From NCBI GenBank assembly GCA_016808115.1, contig JAEQBH010001392.1, forward strand, positions 434,001-498,000: a stretch of DNA of 64,000 nucleotides, given 5' to 3'. Source of the stretch: Tetrastigma voinierianum. Its lineage: Eukaryota; Streptophyta; Magnoliopsida; Vitales; Vitaceae. How positions within the stretch are numbered: position 1 is the stretch's first letter; each line of letters opens with the position of its first letter. This document shows positions 1 through 12,400 of this stretch, one piece after another. The notes under the pieces were generated by a model. It was not told where the DNA came from. It worked only from the letters and a program-made list of their open reading frames with translations, and ran no database searches. Position numbers and translations under genes: made by a program.

Positions 1-557
1 AATATAACTACTTCTATTACAATTATGTTAAAATATTTCAACAACAATATATAATTCCTTATTGATTAGTACTCAAAAAGTGTTATTTTAATTTATTGTA
101 GTTTTGAGATCTTCTTTACTAATCAGTTTAATTAACTCGATTACATTAGCGTCCTCAAGCATTTATTGATCACATTTTATGGTTAATTTTATAGTTTTTA
201 TAGTTATTTATAGTCAAAATTGTTGATTCAATTCAATGATGTAAGAATCTCGAAATTTAACTCAACATCGCAGAACGTAAAACCGTGACCGCAGTTGTGA
301 AATTTCGCACCGCCAAAATTTCCACAGCTCCAATTTCCTTGCATTTTGCTCTTCTTTCCTTTGGATTCCGATCCGTACCAATGAGTTCGACTCGAATTTT
401 TCGGGCTTTTGATCGACTCAACAATTTCCTGGTATAAATAGTTTGCAAAACTATAAAATTAGCCACAAAATGCGATCAGATAATAGCAGACCTTAATGTG
501 CAAATCGGTTAATTACGCCATTAGTACACAAAAAGTGCTCAAAACCTACAATAAATA
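1..557 (-). repeat. Tat/Ogre-like LTR fragment with a large inverted repeat
   Basis: On the minus strand, about 250-420 resembles the U3 region of the LTR at 7,032-8,348; the shared blocks (AATTCG.GTCGAACTC, AAATGCAA.GGAAAT, GAAATTTTGGC.GGT) keep their order. On either side lie two imperfect inverted arms, about 96-245 and 412-556, alignable at roughly 70% by eye. A short block (TTAGTAC.CAAAAAGTG) occurs at 64-82 and 521-539, and again inverted at 3,526-3,546. The family name is inferred from the layout of the 3' region downstream. No coding capacity is seen. Confidence 0.5.
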
Positions 558-1638
558 TGTGACGCCCCCTAACTCGCCACAGGTGCCAAGTGAGGGGTCA
601 TTTTTTTATTTTTTAAACTTCTATAACCTTACACTCTGCATATTCATATAATGTTGTATCAGCTTAACTTGTATTATATTATGTGGCAAATAGACATAAA
701 ATATATACAAGCTCCATATATGGAAGTGTACAACATTTATAATATTTATATCGTTTACAAAATTTATATACAAATAGCACTAAAAAGGTCTTCCCATACC
801 TAATATGTGTGGCCTCGATCACATGGATTTCCCTGGCCCTCCGTTCTCTTTCGTACTACACGGATTGAACACTGTTAAGCTTTACGCTTAGTGGGAATTA
901 ATACATGGATGACCTCACATGGGTCACCCCACTTCATACACAAAATGCATATAACATATATAACATTTACAGATTCTTATCATTTCTCATATATATATAT
1001 ATATATATATACTTTTCTATAAATCTGGGCTTTATTTCGTATCATCTTCCATATACTTTTCATGTCATCTTATACTTTACTTTTGTCTTTGTAATCAGAT
1101 AATTATCATCGATAAAGAAGCAGGCTTCTAAGTATCATGTCATGTATTCTTACATTTCCTGTCAGATATAATTGACAATTTCTTTTATATTTCATGTCCG
1201 TATAAACCTTAAGCCTATATAGTGAACTATAAGGGCTCGATACCAGACTAATTGTGATGAAACAAGGTCCATGAGGGCCCGAAGGCTCTATACTCACCTG
1301 ACAACAAATGGGTTGTCCATGAGGCCTTCTGAGCACACAAGTATATTATACCTGAAGGTATCATCATCGTATGAGATGTTGACTCATCCACGCAGGGCCC
1401 GAGGCGTTGTGGCAGACCCTTTCAGTGGCCATGTCGATCCAACGGATCTATGTCATCGACCCAAACTGTATTTCGATTTCGTAAATCTTGTATGCTATGT
1501 ACTCTGGTTTTCCTAATAGGCATGCCCATCTATCCTACTCAGGTTCTAAGGCATAATCAACGCTGTGATTTTGATGCTCAAAGATATATATCTCATATTC
1601 CTCGAATAGTTATCATTATTCCTATGAATCATATGCGA

Positions 1639-1639
<1 letters not shown>

Positions 1640-1689
<50 letters not shown>
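1640..1689. repeat. (TA)25 microsatellite in LTR A
   Basis: Uninterrupted AT dinucleotides. A shorter run lies at 989-1,011. Reading frames through it give only YIYIYI peptides. Confidence 0.95.
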
Positions 1690-1693
<4 letters not shown>

Positions 1694-1889
1694 CATTTAT
1701 TCATCTTTACATTTTCCATTCATTATATGCATAAATAACTATGCTTACTTCATATATGCTTTAAGGAGTTATTAATTAATTCATAATAGGCGTTCATACT
1801 ATGAATAACTATGGTTACCCGTAGTGCCTACTGTTTTTCGTATTTTCCAGAACTAATATGAGTTCCAATCTTATCAAGCTGTCTATTGA

Positions 1890-2460
1890 TGAATGCTTGA
1901 CTCAATGGGCTTTCCATAGAGTCCAAGAACACTCGAATGGGAGTTTGGACGGAGAAGTTATGACCTTCCGAAGTTGGAGGTCATAATGAGTCAAACTCGA
2001 ACTGACGAGCTGACCTGACCTGGATGAGCTCGATCTAACACCTTGGTCTGACATCTAATATCCTCCTCAGTCATATCAATGGATTTTTGACTCGATGGGC
2101 TTTCCATAGAGTCCAAGAACACCCAAATCGGAGTTCGAACAAAGGAGTTGGTGACCCGGGTTGAGGTCTTATGTAGTCAACCTGCATGAGTCGACCGGAC
2201 CGACGAAATGACCCGACCGGACGAAATGCCTCTACCTAACACCCTATTCGACATCTAATATCCCCTCCCTCAGTATATCAATGGGTTCTGACTCAATGTG
2301 GTTTTCCATGTGTTCGCAACAATTCTAAATCGGAGTTTGATCGGAGGAGTTATGACCTTCCAAAGTTGGAGGTCAAGTACATAGTCAAATCCTCGAAGAG
2401 CCGGGATTCGAATCGGATTTGAGCCGAGCCTCTCTACAGACGAGCCGAGCCCCATGTGAC
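1890..2460. repeat. ~190-bp tandem repeats inside LTR A (about 3 copies)
   Basis: The block 'ctcaatgggctttccataga' followed by 'gtccaagaaca' recurs at about 1,900, 2,090 and 2,285, each followed by 'ttatgacctt' and 'gttggaggtca' in most copies. It is the reverse complement of the larger array at 10,600-11,870. Confidence 0.75.
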
Positions 2461-3511
2461 TGCCGACCTCTCACAGGATGAGGCAAGGTCTCGCGACACG
2501 CCTGTAATGAGGTTGAGGCTACCTCGCTGCATGATGTCTACTCAATCCCTCTGCTGCATGAGGTCTGACCTCACCGCATGAGGTCCCCGTTGACCTCACT
2601 GACAACCCCAAGTATTTGACCTCTCACCCATTTGACCGCCTTAATTATGCCTGCCTACATGGGGTCCGACCAGAAATTCAAAGCCTAACATCAAGTTCAA
2701 TGCATGTGGCTACAATTTCCCAGAGGGACTTACCTCCAAATTCACCTTCTTACCCCGAGAAGTTCTACGGGCCGGGTAGCCATAGGATCAAAAATACGAA
2801 TTTTACTTGGTTCTAATTGCACCGACCCTCTCCCCAAACACAACTATAGGGCCTTAGAACTTTTCTCAACTCAGCTCTTCCACCCAGAAATGAGTTTAGG
2901 AGTTCCCAAACCAAATCGTACACAAGATAGAGGTTACAAACAGTGTATCTATTATACAGACCAAACTAGACTTCCATACTCCCATAGTTTCCATACAAAA
3001 CTATACTCAAATTCCATACCTGTGATATTCTTCTTCTTCTCCTTCTTCTTCCTTTCTCTTTTCTTCTCTCTTATCCGTGTTTGCTCTTTCTTTCTCCAAG
3101 ACCAAAATGAGATATTTATTTTGGTCTTATCCTTATTTGTTCTTATCCCCTTTTTATTTCACTTTCCAAGGAGGAAACTTCCTCCCTCTTTCCTTCAAGC
3201 CACATGTCTCTTCCACAATTTTTCTTCCTTATTTCATCCTAATATCTTTCTTTTATTACTCTTTGGTCCTCCAACTCTCTATTACTCTTGATTTAACTTA
3301 TGCATATTCCTACTTTGGCATATGAACTTATTAAATTATGACCCTTAGGTCCTGAATTGGTAACTTAGTAATTTACCCTTTACTATTGTATTAATTCCAA
3401 GTTCTTGCTTATTTTATTTTATCTTTATTTTATTCTGGATAAATATGCTTTTACTTTTATTATACCCTAAACATGTTATAAAACTGTTAGGGTATAATTT
3501 GGGGTGTTACA

Positions 3512-4499
3512 AAACAAGGTTCAAAATAGCACTTTTTGAGTACTAATCACATCCCCAACCTACACATTGCTAGTCCCTTAGCAGTGAAAGAAAGAGAGAG
3601 CATACAAAACAATAACAAAATGATGTTCACAAAAAAATGGTATTTAAGGTTGTGAATGATGTGCTTACGCCTCAATGAATCTTGAAACCCTTGCCCAATA
3701 ACTATCTTGAGAGAATAAATGTCATACATAATTGAGTATTAAAAGAGTCTCCCTCTTTGTGAATCAACTAGAGACTTCCACCAAAACCTAAGTGTTTGTT
3801 TGATCAGTTCTCAACAATAAACTGTCAAACTGCACTCTCCCCCGACAATTTGCCTCCACCTAGGACAGTAACCAACCTAAATAGATAAGAACCCACTCTT
3901 ATTCCACAACTCTTTTTGTGTTGTAGGGATGCAATCTTTGAGTCGACCTCACCAAGTCCATGTAACGAGGATCTAGGTGACTCCTGACCACTTAAGGCTT
4001 AGGGCATCAAGTCATAAGGATCTTTCGACACTGCTCTTGAGGTTTCACCCCGGACTTCAAATGATTTCGAAACTCCAGCACCTACAACTCAAGCCTCACT
4101 CATCCACCCGTGGCAAGCGCCGTCGGTGACTCCCCCGACCGAGTTGGCTTAGGGCACCGAGCTTCGGAACTTCGCCAGTATACCCTCGGACCGTGCTCGG
4201 GTTTCAAGGCAAAGCGTTGCAATTTTCTTCTTTTTCTTTTTCTTTTGTTTTTGTGTTTCTTTTCTTTTTGTTTTTGTTTTTGTTTTTCTCTTTTTTTATT
4301 TTTTTTTGGAAGACACATTGACCTTCTTTTCATGGGGGTCCTTAACCTATTAAAGGTAGTCAACGAAACTATGGTAGACTTTGCAAAGTTTAGGAGGTCG
4401 AATTAGTTTTCGAAGCATTAAAAAAGCCTTATGTGCCGCGGTGTGTGAAAGTTGGCTAAGGTGGAAGAAAAGGTCGAAAGCAACGAATTCAGGCGATCA
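3512..4499 (+). mobile_element. Tat/Ogre-like element, non-coding region 5' of its 3' LTR (part 1)
   Basis: Non-coding internal sequence of an LTR element, split by solo LTR G; it resumes at 6,557. The phrase at 3,549-3,580 ('cacatccccaacctacacat') and the later stretch with a T-rich tract (4,222-4,310) resemble the long post-pol spacer I associate with Tat/Ogre Gypsy elements; that family call is from memory. Open frames here translate low-complexity T/K-rich sequence and are not genes. Solo LTR A is inserted at its left edge. Confidence 0.5.
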
Positions 4500-6556
4500 T
4501 GTGAGCGCCCCCGAGAGCACGGGGTCGGGACTCTGTCGGCCGCGGAATGCTTCGTGAATGTCGGGTGACCAGGCATTTCACGAAAATCGAGGCGAGTCTC
4601 CGCACCTGCGGGAGCTCTACTAATCACGGTACACGCATATACGTCTGAGCAGTCAGTATATCTGATATATATCCAATATGGCCCTTGGGCCCATAACGAT
4701 GCCTTTCAATGCTACATCACGGTATGAATCCGATGGATTCTGAGAGTTAATATGTTTTACTCTTATCTATTTTATACATTAAACTTAAAAGTTCTAATAC
4801 ATGTATACATGAAAGCCACAACGGCTTTCTTCTAATCCTCGATCTCTCTAGAATGAAGCTAGTCCTCGCATGCTCTTTGCTGTAAAAAGGGGGTCCCAGC
4901 GTGAGGGGTGAGCTAAAGCTCAGTAGAATGCGCCTACGTGGAGCTCTATAGTACAAGTGCGATCTTGATATTCGATTTAAACACACATTCAAGCAAATGC
5001 ATGATCCTACTTGAATGTCTACATGATGGCTTCGGATCAGAGTCCTCATGAGCTCTCTCACACTCGCTGGCCCTCGTATGAGAATTATTACTTTTCTATT
5101 GGTGGTTACTCCAGTGTATATATATATCAATTGGGCATAAGCGATTGATATATTTGTTGTGGACTACCCTCCGATGAATATCAATTGGGCCGCTCCGACG
5201 ATTGATATTTATTTGTTCAATGGACTACCCTCCGTGAATATCAATTGGTAGCTCTGTGATTGATATTTTTCATTTATTCTTACTCCGTCGTTATTATTTT
5301 AGACAACCCTCCGAACCTTTTTCCCTAGACTTGTCTCATGCACTCACTCCTAAAATCTTAGGGTGTTCCAGTGCATATGGAATGCATGTATGCCAGTTCC
5401 AATACAGTCTAATCACATGCATATATATAAACACGAATATATTCACATAAAAATTAAATCACACCTGAATCCTTATTCATGCCAATTATCATTTCAAACA
5501 TCCAAAATTAGCTCGCTTGGGCTAATGATCATACAGCGATTTAATTTAAATCACGAGCCAAACACATATTTTCACAAAGAAATATATTTTAGAACACTGT
5601 TTCGGGAATAGTGAAACCCTCGGTTACTATTCCGAAAAGTCCTGACTCAGCCGGTTGGCTTAGTAGACATGATCACGGCCATTCCGGCCTTTTTCATATC
5701 AATACACCATTTATTCAATAAATGATCAAACATGGCACCCAAACAGCCCTTCACGTCACGGCTACAGGTTTTGGGTTTCAATAAATTCAATAAATTTGGT
5801 CCCAAGTTTTGGGGTAGATCAAATGACTTAGTTCGAGGCCTCAGGCAAAACATCAAACACTTAAAATGGGAATAAATCTCAAGTAGGGAGAAAATCCTGC
5901 CTCAAGGAGTTTGGAAGAAACTCCGATCCGGAATCCACGAGTAGCTGCCCCTCGTAGAGCGTTTTTCCTTCTTGCCGAAGATTTGGCCAAACGGTCGGAT
6001 CGTCGCATTCTAGAGAGAAGTCGAGACTCTCTGCAAAACCACCATTTTTGTTTTCTTCCCCTACTTCATCTCCCTCCTTTTCCTTTCACGTTTTGGCCTT
6101 TCCTTTAATTGGAGAAGAAAGCACTATACATTATTTTGTCACTTTGTGACTTAAAATCAAATCCTAAATGACCATTTTGTCCCTCTTTTACCAGATTTGA
6201 TATTCGGCACTACCTCGGCCATCCATTTTCGTCATTTCTATACTCATACCACTTATGATACATGAGTACTTGTTATATGTGACTTTCGTCACATCGAAAT
6301 TCGTTTTACGGCACCCGAAACGCGATGCCTCGAAAAACGTGTCAACTCCGACTGTCTCGGAAAATTACGAAATTTTACGTGCTAGCTAGACCCCCAGCGA
6401 GGCGATTCCAGCGGTACAATCCGTTGTCATCGGGTTCCCTAGAATTAATTACGGATTTTTAACCGAAATTACAATTTTGTAATCGAAATTACAATTTTGT
6501 AATCAAAATTACGATTTTGCCCTTATTCCAGAAATTGGAATTTCTCGGGTCTTACA
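4500..6556 (-). mobile_element. Solo LTR G with perfect target duplication
   Basis: The plus strand begins TGTGAGCGCCC and ends CTCGGGTCTTACA. It is flanked by the perfect 5-bp duplication GATCA (4,495-4,499 and 6,557-6,561). Removing it rejoins the surrounding Tat-like sequence. It belongs to the ~2-kb LTR family also seen as C, E, F, H and I: shared blocks include 'cgaaaatcgaggcgagtctc', 'ctacttgaatgtctacatg' and the AT-rich terminal stretch ending 'tttctcgggtcttaca'. There is no internal region, so it is a solo LTR. Sense is minus. Confidence 0.9.
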
Positions 6557-7031
6557 GATCATCCACTCAACCAGGCATGGAACCAATCTAGCATAATAGG
6601 GTGGAATGATGTTTCAATTTTCAAATTGCGGTCTAGAGCGAAACACAAAAATGGGGCAATTTTGAAAGGCGAAGTGTGAGTTGTATAGTATGTATATAAA
6701 ATAAATGACTATATTTTCAGCTTTTGAAAACCTTCTTGGCTTTACAAACAAGACAAACAGCAAGCCACTAAACAACACAAAATGGGTTTGCTCAAAATAG
6801 TAACAAAAAGCATAAATGTAAAGTCCTTCCTTAAGCTAACTCTCTTTACGACCACATGTCACATTGCCCGCAATGGGACTCGGATTGGAAAGTTAGAGAA
6901 TGAAATGATACCTCCTTGATGAAATGTACCCGCTGTTGGATAAGAGACTTCGCAAGCTTTCCATTGAGACCTTATTCACTCTATTTGGGATTCAAATGAA
7001 CAAGTTAGGAAAAGAAAAGAGAGGAAAAAAG
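6557..7031 (+). mobile_element. Tat/Ogre-like non-coding region (part 2)
   Basis: Continuation of 3,512-4,499 after solo LTR G, ending at the polypurine tract. No supported coding sequence. Confidence 0.5.
7006..7031 (+). other. Polypurine tract
   Basis: The stretch 'aggaaaagaaaagagagg' continued by 'aaaaaag' is almost pure purine and lies immediately before the inferred LTR start TGACCAG at 7,032. That is where plus-strand DNA synthesis is primed in LTR elements. Confidence 0.65.
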
Positions 7032-8348
7032 TGACCAGTTTGAGAAATTTGAAAATTAAGCCTTTAAAATAAGTTCAAAAGTGTTATTTATGGTTATATT
7101 TAGATTCTACACTTTCTAAGCTTTCCAACGATACCAAAAATACCCAAAATAGAGTTCGAGATAAGAAAAGTTATGTTGAAACAAAATTGAAGTACATGAA
7201 GCCCAGAGGAGGTTGAAAGAATTCGGTCGAACTCGGCATTGCGAGATCAAAACCATAAGGAAGAAGAAGCCCCGAGAAAATGCAAAGGAAATCAGAGCTG
7301 CAGGAAATTTTGGCAGGTTGCGAAATTGCCTCTGGCTCTTATTCTATCATGCCTTTGTTCACATTTCGCAACTTTGGCGTATTGACTCATTTTGTCACTT
7401 TTGGTTTTCTTCCTATTTTCCCCCATTGTAATAGTGTTTGTTATGTTATATTTGTAATTTGTAAAAGGGGTTTTGGCTATAAATCCCGGACAAGCCTTTG
7501 TAACACGATCTAACTTTTTTGCTCACTAATAAAATTAGGCGGGAACCTTCCTTGATTCATTTCTTTTCATTTTCTATTTTTCTCTCCTTTCTCTCAATTT
7601 ACGGGCAGTAAACACCCCTCGGATGACAACTCGGAGGATGGCGGCTAAATCCTTTCCTCCTTGATGTGGAAGGTTCTTTGGTACAGATCCTGAGCTCTTG
7701 GAGGGTTTCATGTTTTCACGCAGGTACTCACTGGCAGTTTTGTGTTTCCTTTGAACTCTAGGTTTAGATCCCTTAGATTCACCTTGAATGACCTGTATTT
7801 GGTAATCTTTTAAGGTTCATTGGGTGCTTATTGCTAGATCCACTGAGATTCATTAGTTACCCTCTATTAATCATTGTAAGGTGAGTCAAGGAGAATTGTT
7901 TTTCACTGTCGGAAACCATTGATACTCAGTGAATACCATTTTTCAAAGGATAGTTATTAAGGGTTAGGTTTAATAGCTAAATGAAAATCCAGTTCGAGAG
8001 ATGACTATAGGTCATCCTCCCCAACGCGAAGAAATGACCCTAGAAACCCTCAGTTACCACTATAAACTAAGCGCGTGCTTTGATGCTTTAAGGAGCCTTC
8101 TTTTATATTTTTACTTGTTTTACTTTCAGTTTCCACCATCTAAACCCACTATTTTTATGAAAACCCAAAATCCAAATTGAATTCACCATTTTGGATTTAA
8201 CTGAAAATCATTTGTGCGAAGAAAACCCATCCCTGTGTTCGACCCTAGAGCCACTATACTGCAGTAGCTAGGTTACAGCAGTAGAAGGTTTAGGTTTATA
8301 AATTTTGTTGGTTCGGAGTTGTCTAACTACACATTTACGTGCGAATCA
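7032..8348 (+). mobile_element. 3' LTR of the Tat/Ogre-like element
   Basis: Starts TGACCAG right after the polypurine tract. Promoter and polyadenylation elements occur in LTR order: TATAAAT at 7,478-7,484 and AATAAA at 7,528-7,533. Near the end is 'ccctgtgttcgaccct' (about 8,230), a phrase often found near the 3' end of such LTRs, then 'acgtgcgaatca', where I place the end. The 3' boundary is approximate. The matching inverted U3 piece is at 250-420. Confidence 0.6.
7478..7533 (+). promoter_or_regulatory. LTR TATA box and poly(A) signal
   Basis: TATAAAT (7,478) lies 50 bp before AATAAA (7,528), in the order expected for an LTR U3-R junction. Whether it is still active cannot be judged. Confidence 0.5.
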
Positions 8349-9004
8349 CTTATACAAAAGAGAATAATATTAATGAAACAACTATTAACGTATACATTTT
8401 ACAAGAACATTGTGCTGCCTCCTCATGACTTTATTAATATAATCTTCTCTACTAGCTAATGACTTTCTTTTGGAAAATAATTTTCTTTATAATTAACTTT
8501 GTAAATAAAATAGAAAGAATAGCGAACATGTAAATTACTCATGCAACAAGCGATGATAACAAGCTGAAACCATATTTCATAACAATGGTACTAGGGAAAA
8601 ACACTTGAACCAATATAAAAGGAAATATAGACAAATACGAAAAATAAACAAGGATTCTGAAAAATTCACCAAAGAGAATCCTTGAGGATAAGATGTCTTT
8701 CACAAATAGAATAAAATAAAAAGAACTTTTAAAAATTAAATAATACTTTATCATTAAGGTGTAATATTATATTTCTTCAATGGTAATATATTTCCAAATA
8801 TGACATAACACTAAAAAGTTACAAAATAAGAACGATACATGAAGGCCATGATTGGTGAGAATTTTGACAAGGTATTTGTTTCAATGATTCTTTAGTCTTC
8901 TTTCCAATACTTGATAAATTCCCATTCAATTATCACTCATCGTTTTTTATTCGGATGTATATATATTCCAAAGAGTCTTTTTTCTTTAAACCTTTTTTGC
9001 AGTC
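8349..9004. other. Unassigned AT-rich stretch
   Basis: No recognised element. A 71-codon hydrophobic frame on the minus strand (8,539-8,754; motif around residues 30-60 LVYFSYLSIFPFILVQVFF) could be a relic of a membrane-protein exon. It has no splice, promoter or homology support that I can see and may be chance in AT-rich DNA. Confidence 0.3.
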
Positions 9005-9485
9005 AACCTGATCACACTAGCACTACTCTTTATTTCTGAGAGCTTTTCTCACAATTTTAAATGATTTCAGAAAGCTTCGGTGGCTATTCAGACAAGCAGC
9101 AGTGGGTGTTTTTCAATATAATCTTTATCATATATCGAAAAAAAAGGGAAAATTGTGTCATTTGAAAAATCAAACATCCCAATGAAATACCATAAAACAA
9201 CTTCAAAGATATCATTTGAGAGCAGTTTGTTTTCTATTCTTAAGATCAGGAACAAAAAACGCCAATCTTATTTTCCTTGTTATTCTTTTTTGTACTATAG
9301 GGTAAAAAAACTCTTATAAAAAACACTAAACAAACTAGCCCTTACTTTGGTTCCCAGCTAACAAACATATATTTTTTTTCTTCCGTTCTTTTGGCATTAT
9401 GACCCTTTCAGGTTATATCTCTTCGCATTTGAATCCACCCTTGTGGGTTTCATTAAATCTCAATATCCCCATGCAAAAGGGATAT
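9005..9485. repeat. Segmental duplication copy 1, part a
   Basis: Aligns with about 18,635-19,055. Shared blocks include 'gtgggtgtttttcaatataa', 'accataaaacaactt', 'cttactttggttccca' and 'gtgggtttcatt'. It is interrupted at 9,485 by solo LTR B and resumes at 13,012. The duplicated sequence itself is not recognised. Confidence 0.75.
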
Positions 9486-12400
9486 TGTAACTTTTAAATT
9501 ATACTAGTTTTTATAGCATGTTTGGGTATAATAAAGTAAATATATTTTAAGACAAAATAAAGATAAAAACAAAGTAGGAATATGCATAAGTTAAATTACA
9601 AATAATAAAAGAAGATTAGAGGCTATTGTAAAAATAACATAAATTGATTTACAAATATTATAAGAGTGGAGGACCAAAGTGAAATAAAAAGAGGATAAGA
9701 TCAAATAAGGATAAAATAAAGAAAGAAATATACTTATTTTGGTCTTGGAGAAAGAGGAAAATACGGACAGAGAAAGAGAGAAGAAAGGAAGAAGAAGAAG
9801 AAGAAGAAGAAGAAGATTACAGTGTAGATTGAGTATGGATACATGTCTTAGGTTGTATGAAAACTATAGGAGTATGGAGATAGTTTTGGTCCCAGAAAGT
9901 TTAGATACATGGTTTTAGAACCCTCTATCTTGTGTATGGTTTGGGTTTGGGAACTCCTAAACTCATTTCGTGTAGGGTTGAGTCGAGGAGAGCTCTAAGG
10001 ATCCTATATATGTGTTTTAGGAAGGGTCTAGTTGTAAGTTGAACCAAGAAAATTCCCTATTTTTGATCATATGCAGTAGCCGGCCCTCCACATCAATGAA
10101 ATTGATGTTAGGATTTTGAAATTCTCGATTTGGACCTTTGTAGACCAAGTTATGGTCCTTTTGCGAGTCGACTCAGCTAAATCTGGTCGGGTCGATTCGT
10201 CGGTTCGGGTCAGTAGCCGTACCTTAGAAACCTGATTTTGGGTCAGAGATAAAAGAGAGGGTTGGCAGTAAAGTCCTTCTGGAAATTGTGGCCACATCGA
10301 GTGAATTTGATGTTAGGCTTTTGAATTTCTCAGGTCGAGGCACACTGTGGGCCCGAGTTATAGTGCTTTTTATTGAATAGTCAAATGGGTGAGGTCGTAT
10401 AGGAGTCGTCAAACGGTCGTGGACCTCATGCAATAGAGGTCGGACCTCATGCAGCGAAGGTCAGCGGGGACCTCGTGCAATAGAGGTCAGCGGACCTGCG
10501 TCTTGTATGAAGCTTCATTTCGTCATGTGAAGCTCAGCTCGTCTGTGAAACTCGGCTCGTCAGTCCGGCTTTCGGCTCGATGCGAGTTGACTCTGGAAGA
10601 ACCTCGACCGGAAGGTCATAACTCTCGTCGAACTCGATTTGGGTTTTCTTGGACTCTATGGAAAGCCAATTGGTGAAAATCCATGCATATGCACGAAGAT
10701 TATTAGATGTCGGACTAGGGTGATAGATGGGAGCTTCGTCATGTAGAGGTCAACTCGTCGAGTTCGGGGTCAGCTCGTCTAGGTTGACAACGTATGACCT
10801 CCAACTTTGGAAGGTCATAACTCCTCCGTCCGAACTCTGATTTGGGTGTTCTTGGACTTTATGGAAAGCCCATTGAGTCAAGAATCCATCCATATGCCTG
10901 AGGAAGATATTAGATGTCGAACCGAGGTGATAGATAGAACTCGTCATGTAGAGGTCAACTCGTCAGTTCAGGTCAGCTCGTCTAGGTTGACTAAGTATGA
11001 CCTCCAACTTTGGAAGGTCATAACTCCTTTGTCCGAACTCCGATTTGGGTGTTCTTGGACTCTATGGAAAGCCCATTGAGTCAAGAATCCATCCATATTC
11101 CTAAGGAGGATATTATATGTCAGACCAAGGTGTTAGACCGAGCTCGTCCAGGTCAGGTCAGCTCGTTAGTCAGATCGCTCATGCGGTTCCCATAGACCCT
11201 CAACCCCGGAAGGTCATAACTCCTTCGTCCGAACTCCGATTCAAGTGTTCTTGGACTCTATGGAAAGCCCATTGAGTCAAGAATACATTCATATTCTGAG
11301 TAGGATATTAGATGTCAGACCGAGGTTTTATACTTAGCTCGTCCAAGTCAGGTCAGCTCGTCCAGTTCAGGATTTGCCTACGTATGACTCGGCTTGGAAA
11401 GTCCTGCTCTACGTCCGAACTCAGTTGATTGTTCTTGGACTCTATGACCATTGGGCCAAAATCCATCCATATGCCTAAGGAAGATATTAGATGTCGGACC
11501 GAGGTAATAGACCCAGCTCGTCATGCAGAGGTCAACTCGTCAGTTCAGTCAGCTCGTCTAGGATGACTACGTATAACCTCCAACTTCGGAAGGTCATAAC
11601 TCCTTCGTCCGAAATCCGATTCGAGTGTTCTTGGACTCTATGGAAAGCCCATTGAGTCAAGAATACATTCATATGCCTGAGGAGGATATTAGATGTCAGA
11701 CTGAGGTGTTAGACAGAGCTCGTCCAAGTCAGGTCAGCTCGTCCAGTTCAGGATTTGCCTACGTATGACCTCAACCGGAAGGTCATAGCTATAAAATCGA
11801 ACTCCGATTCGGGTGTTCTTAGACTCTATGGAAGCCCATTGAGTCAAGAATCCATTAATAGACAGCTTGATAAGATGAAGACTCATATTGGCTCTAGAAA
11901 ACACGAAAAACAGTAGGCACTACAAGTACCATAGTTATTCATTTTATGAATGCCTATTATGAATTCATAAATAGCTCGTAAGCATACATGGTAAGCATAG
12001 TTATTTATGCATATAATGAGATATGAAAAATGCAAAGATATGAATAAATGATTGTATATATATATCACATATGATTCTTAGGAATAACGATAATTATTCG
12101 GGAATATGAGATATCTTGAGCATAAAATCACATATTGATTATGCTGCTTGGGAACTGAAGTAGAGGGATAGATGGGCATGCTATTAAGGGAAAACCAAAG
12201 TCACGCAGCATACAAGTTCTGATATCTAGGCCCCATTTGGGTCGGCGAGATAGATCCCGTTTGGATCCACGGTGGCCGGGTCACCCGCAGCGCCTTCGGG
12301 CCCTTATAGATGGTCATTGTCGTCTGATAACGAGCCGGGCCACTTATAGACCTTGTTTCACCGCCGGTGGTCTGGCGCCCGGGCCTTATAGTTTCCTGTA

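Larger units (their letters stand above)
558..3511 (-). mobile_element. Solo LTR A, Tekay/Del-like Gypsy
   Basis: The plus strand starts TGTGACGCCCC and ends GGGGTGTTACA, the complementary LTR termini (TGTAACACC...GGCGTCACA) common in long chromovirus LTRs. Flanking 5-mers AAATA (553-557) and AAACA (3,512-3,516) form a target duplication with one mismatch. No PBS or internal coding region adjoins, so this is a solo LTR. It is an inverted, diverged copy of LTR B at 9,486-13,011: poly-A/T run near one end, ~190-bp tandem repeats, CTT/GAA tract and terminal 'agggtataat' block occur in mirrored order. Sense is minus, taking TGTAA as the LTR start. Confidence 0.8.

Noticed and set aside
1450..1734. 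Frame ending in a YIYIYI run
   Set aside because: Produced by the (TA)25 tract; similar frames at 16,075-16,404, 34,967-35,224, 41,916-42,101 and 46,552-47,072 have the same cause.
2704..3291. 195-codon plus-strand frame
   Set aside because: Lies within LTR A, is pyrimidine-rich giving F/L/S-rich low complexity, has no domain, and is the mirror of GAA-rich sequence in LTR B.
4100..4406. Lys-rich and Phe-rich overlapping frames on opposite strands
   Set aside because: Both arise from a T-rich tract in retroelement spacer DNA.
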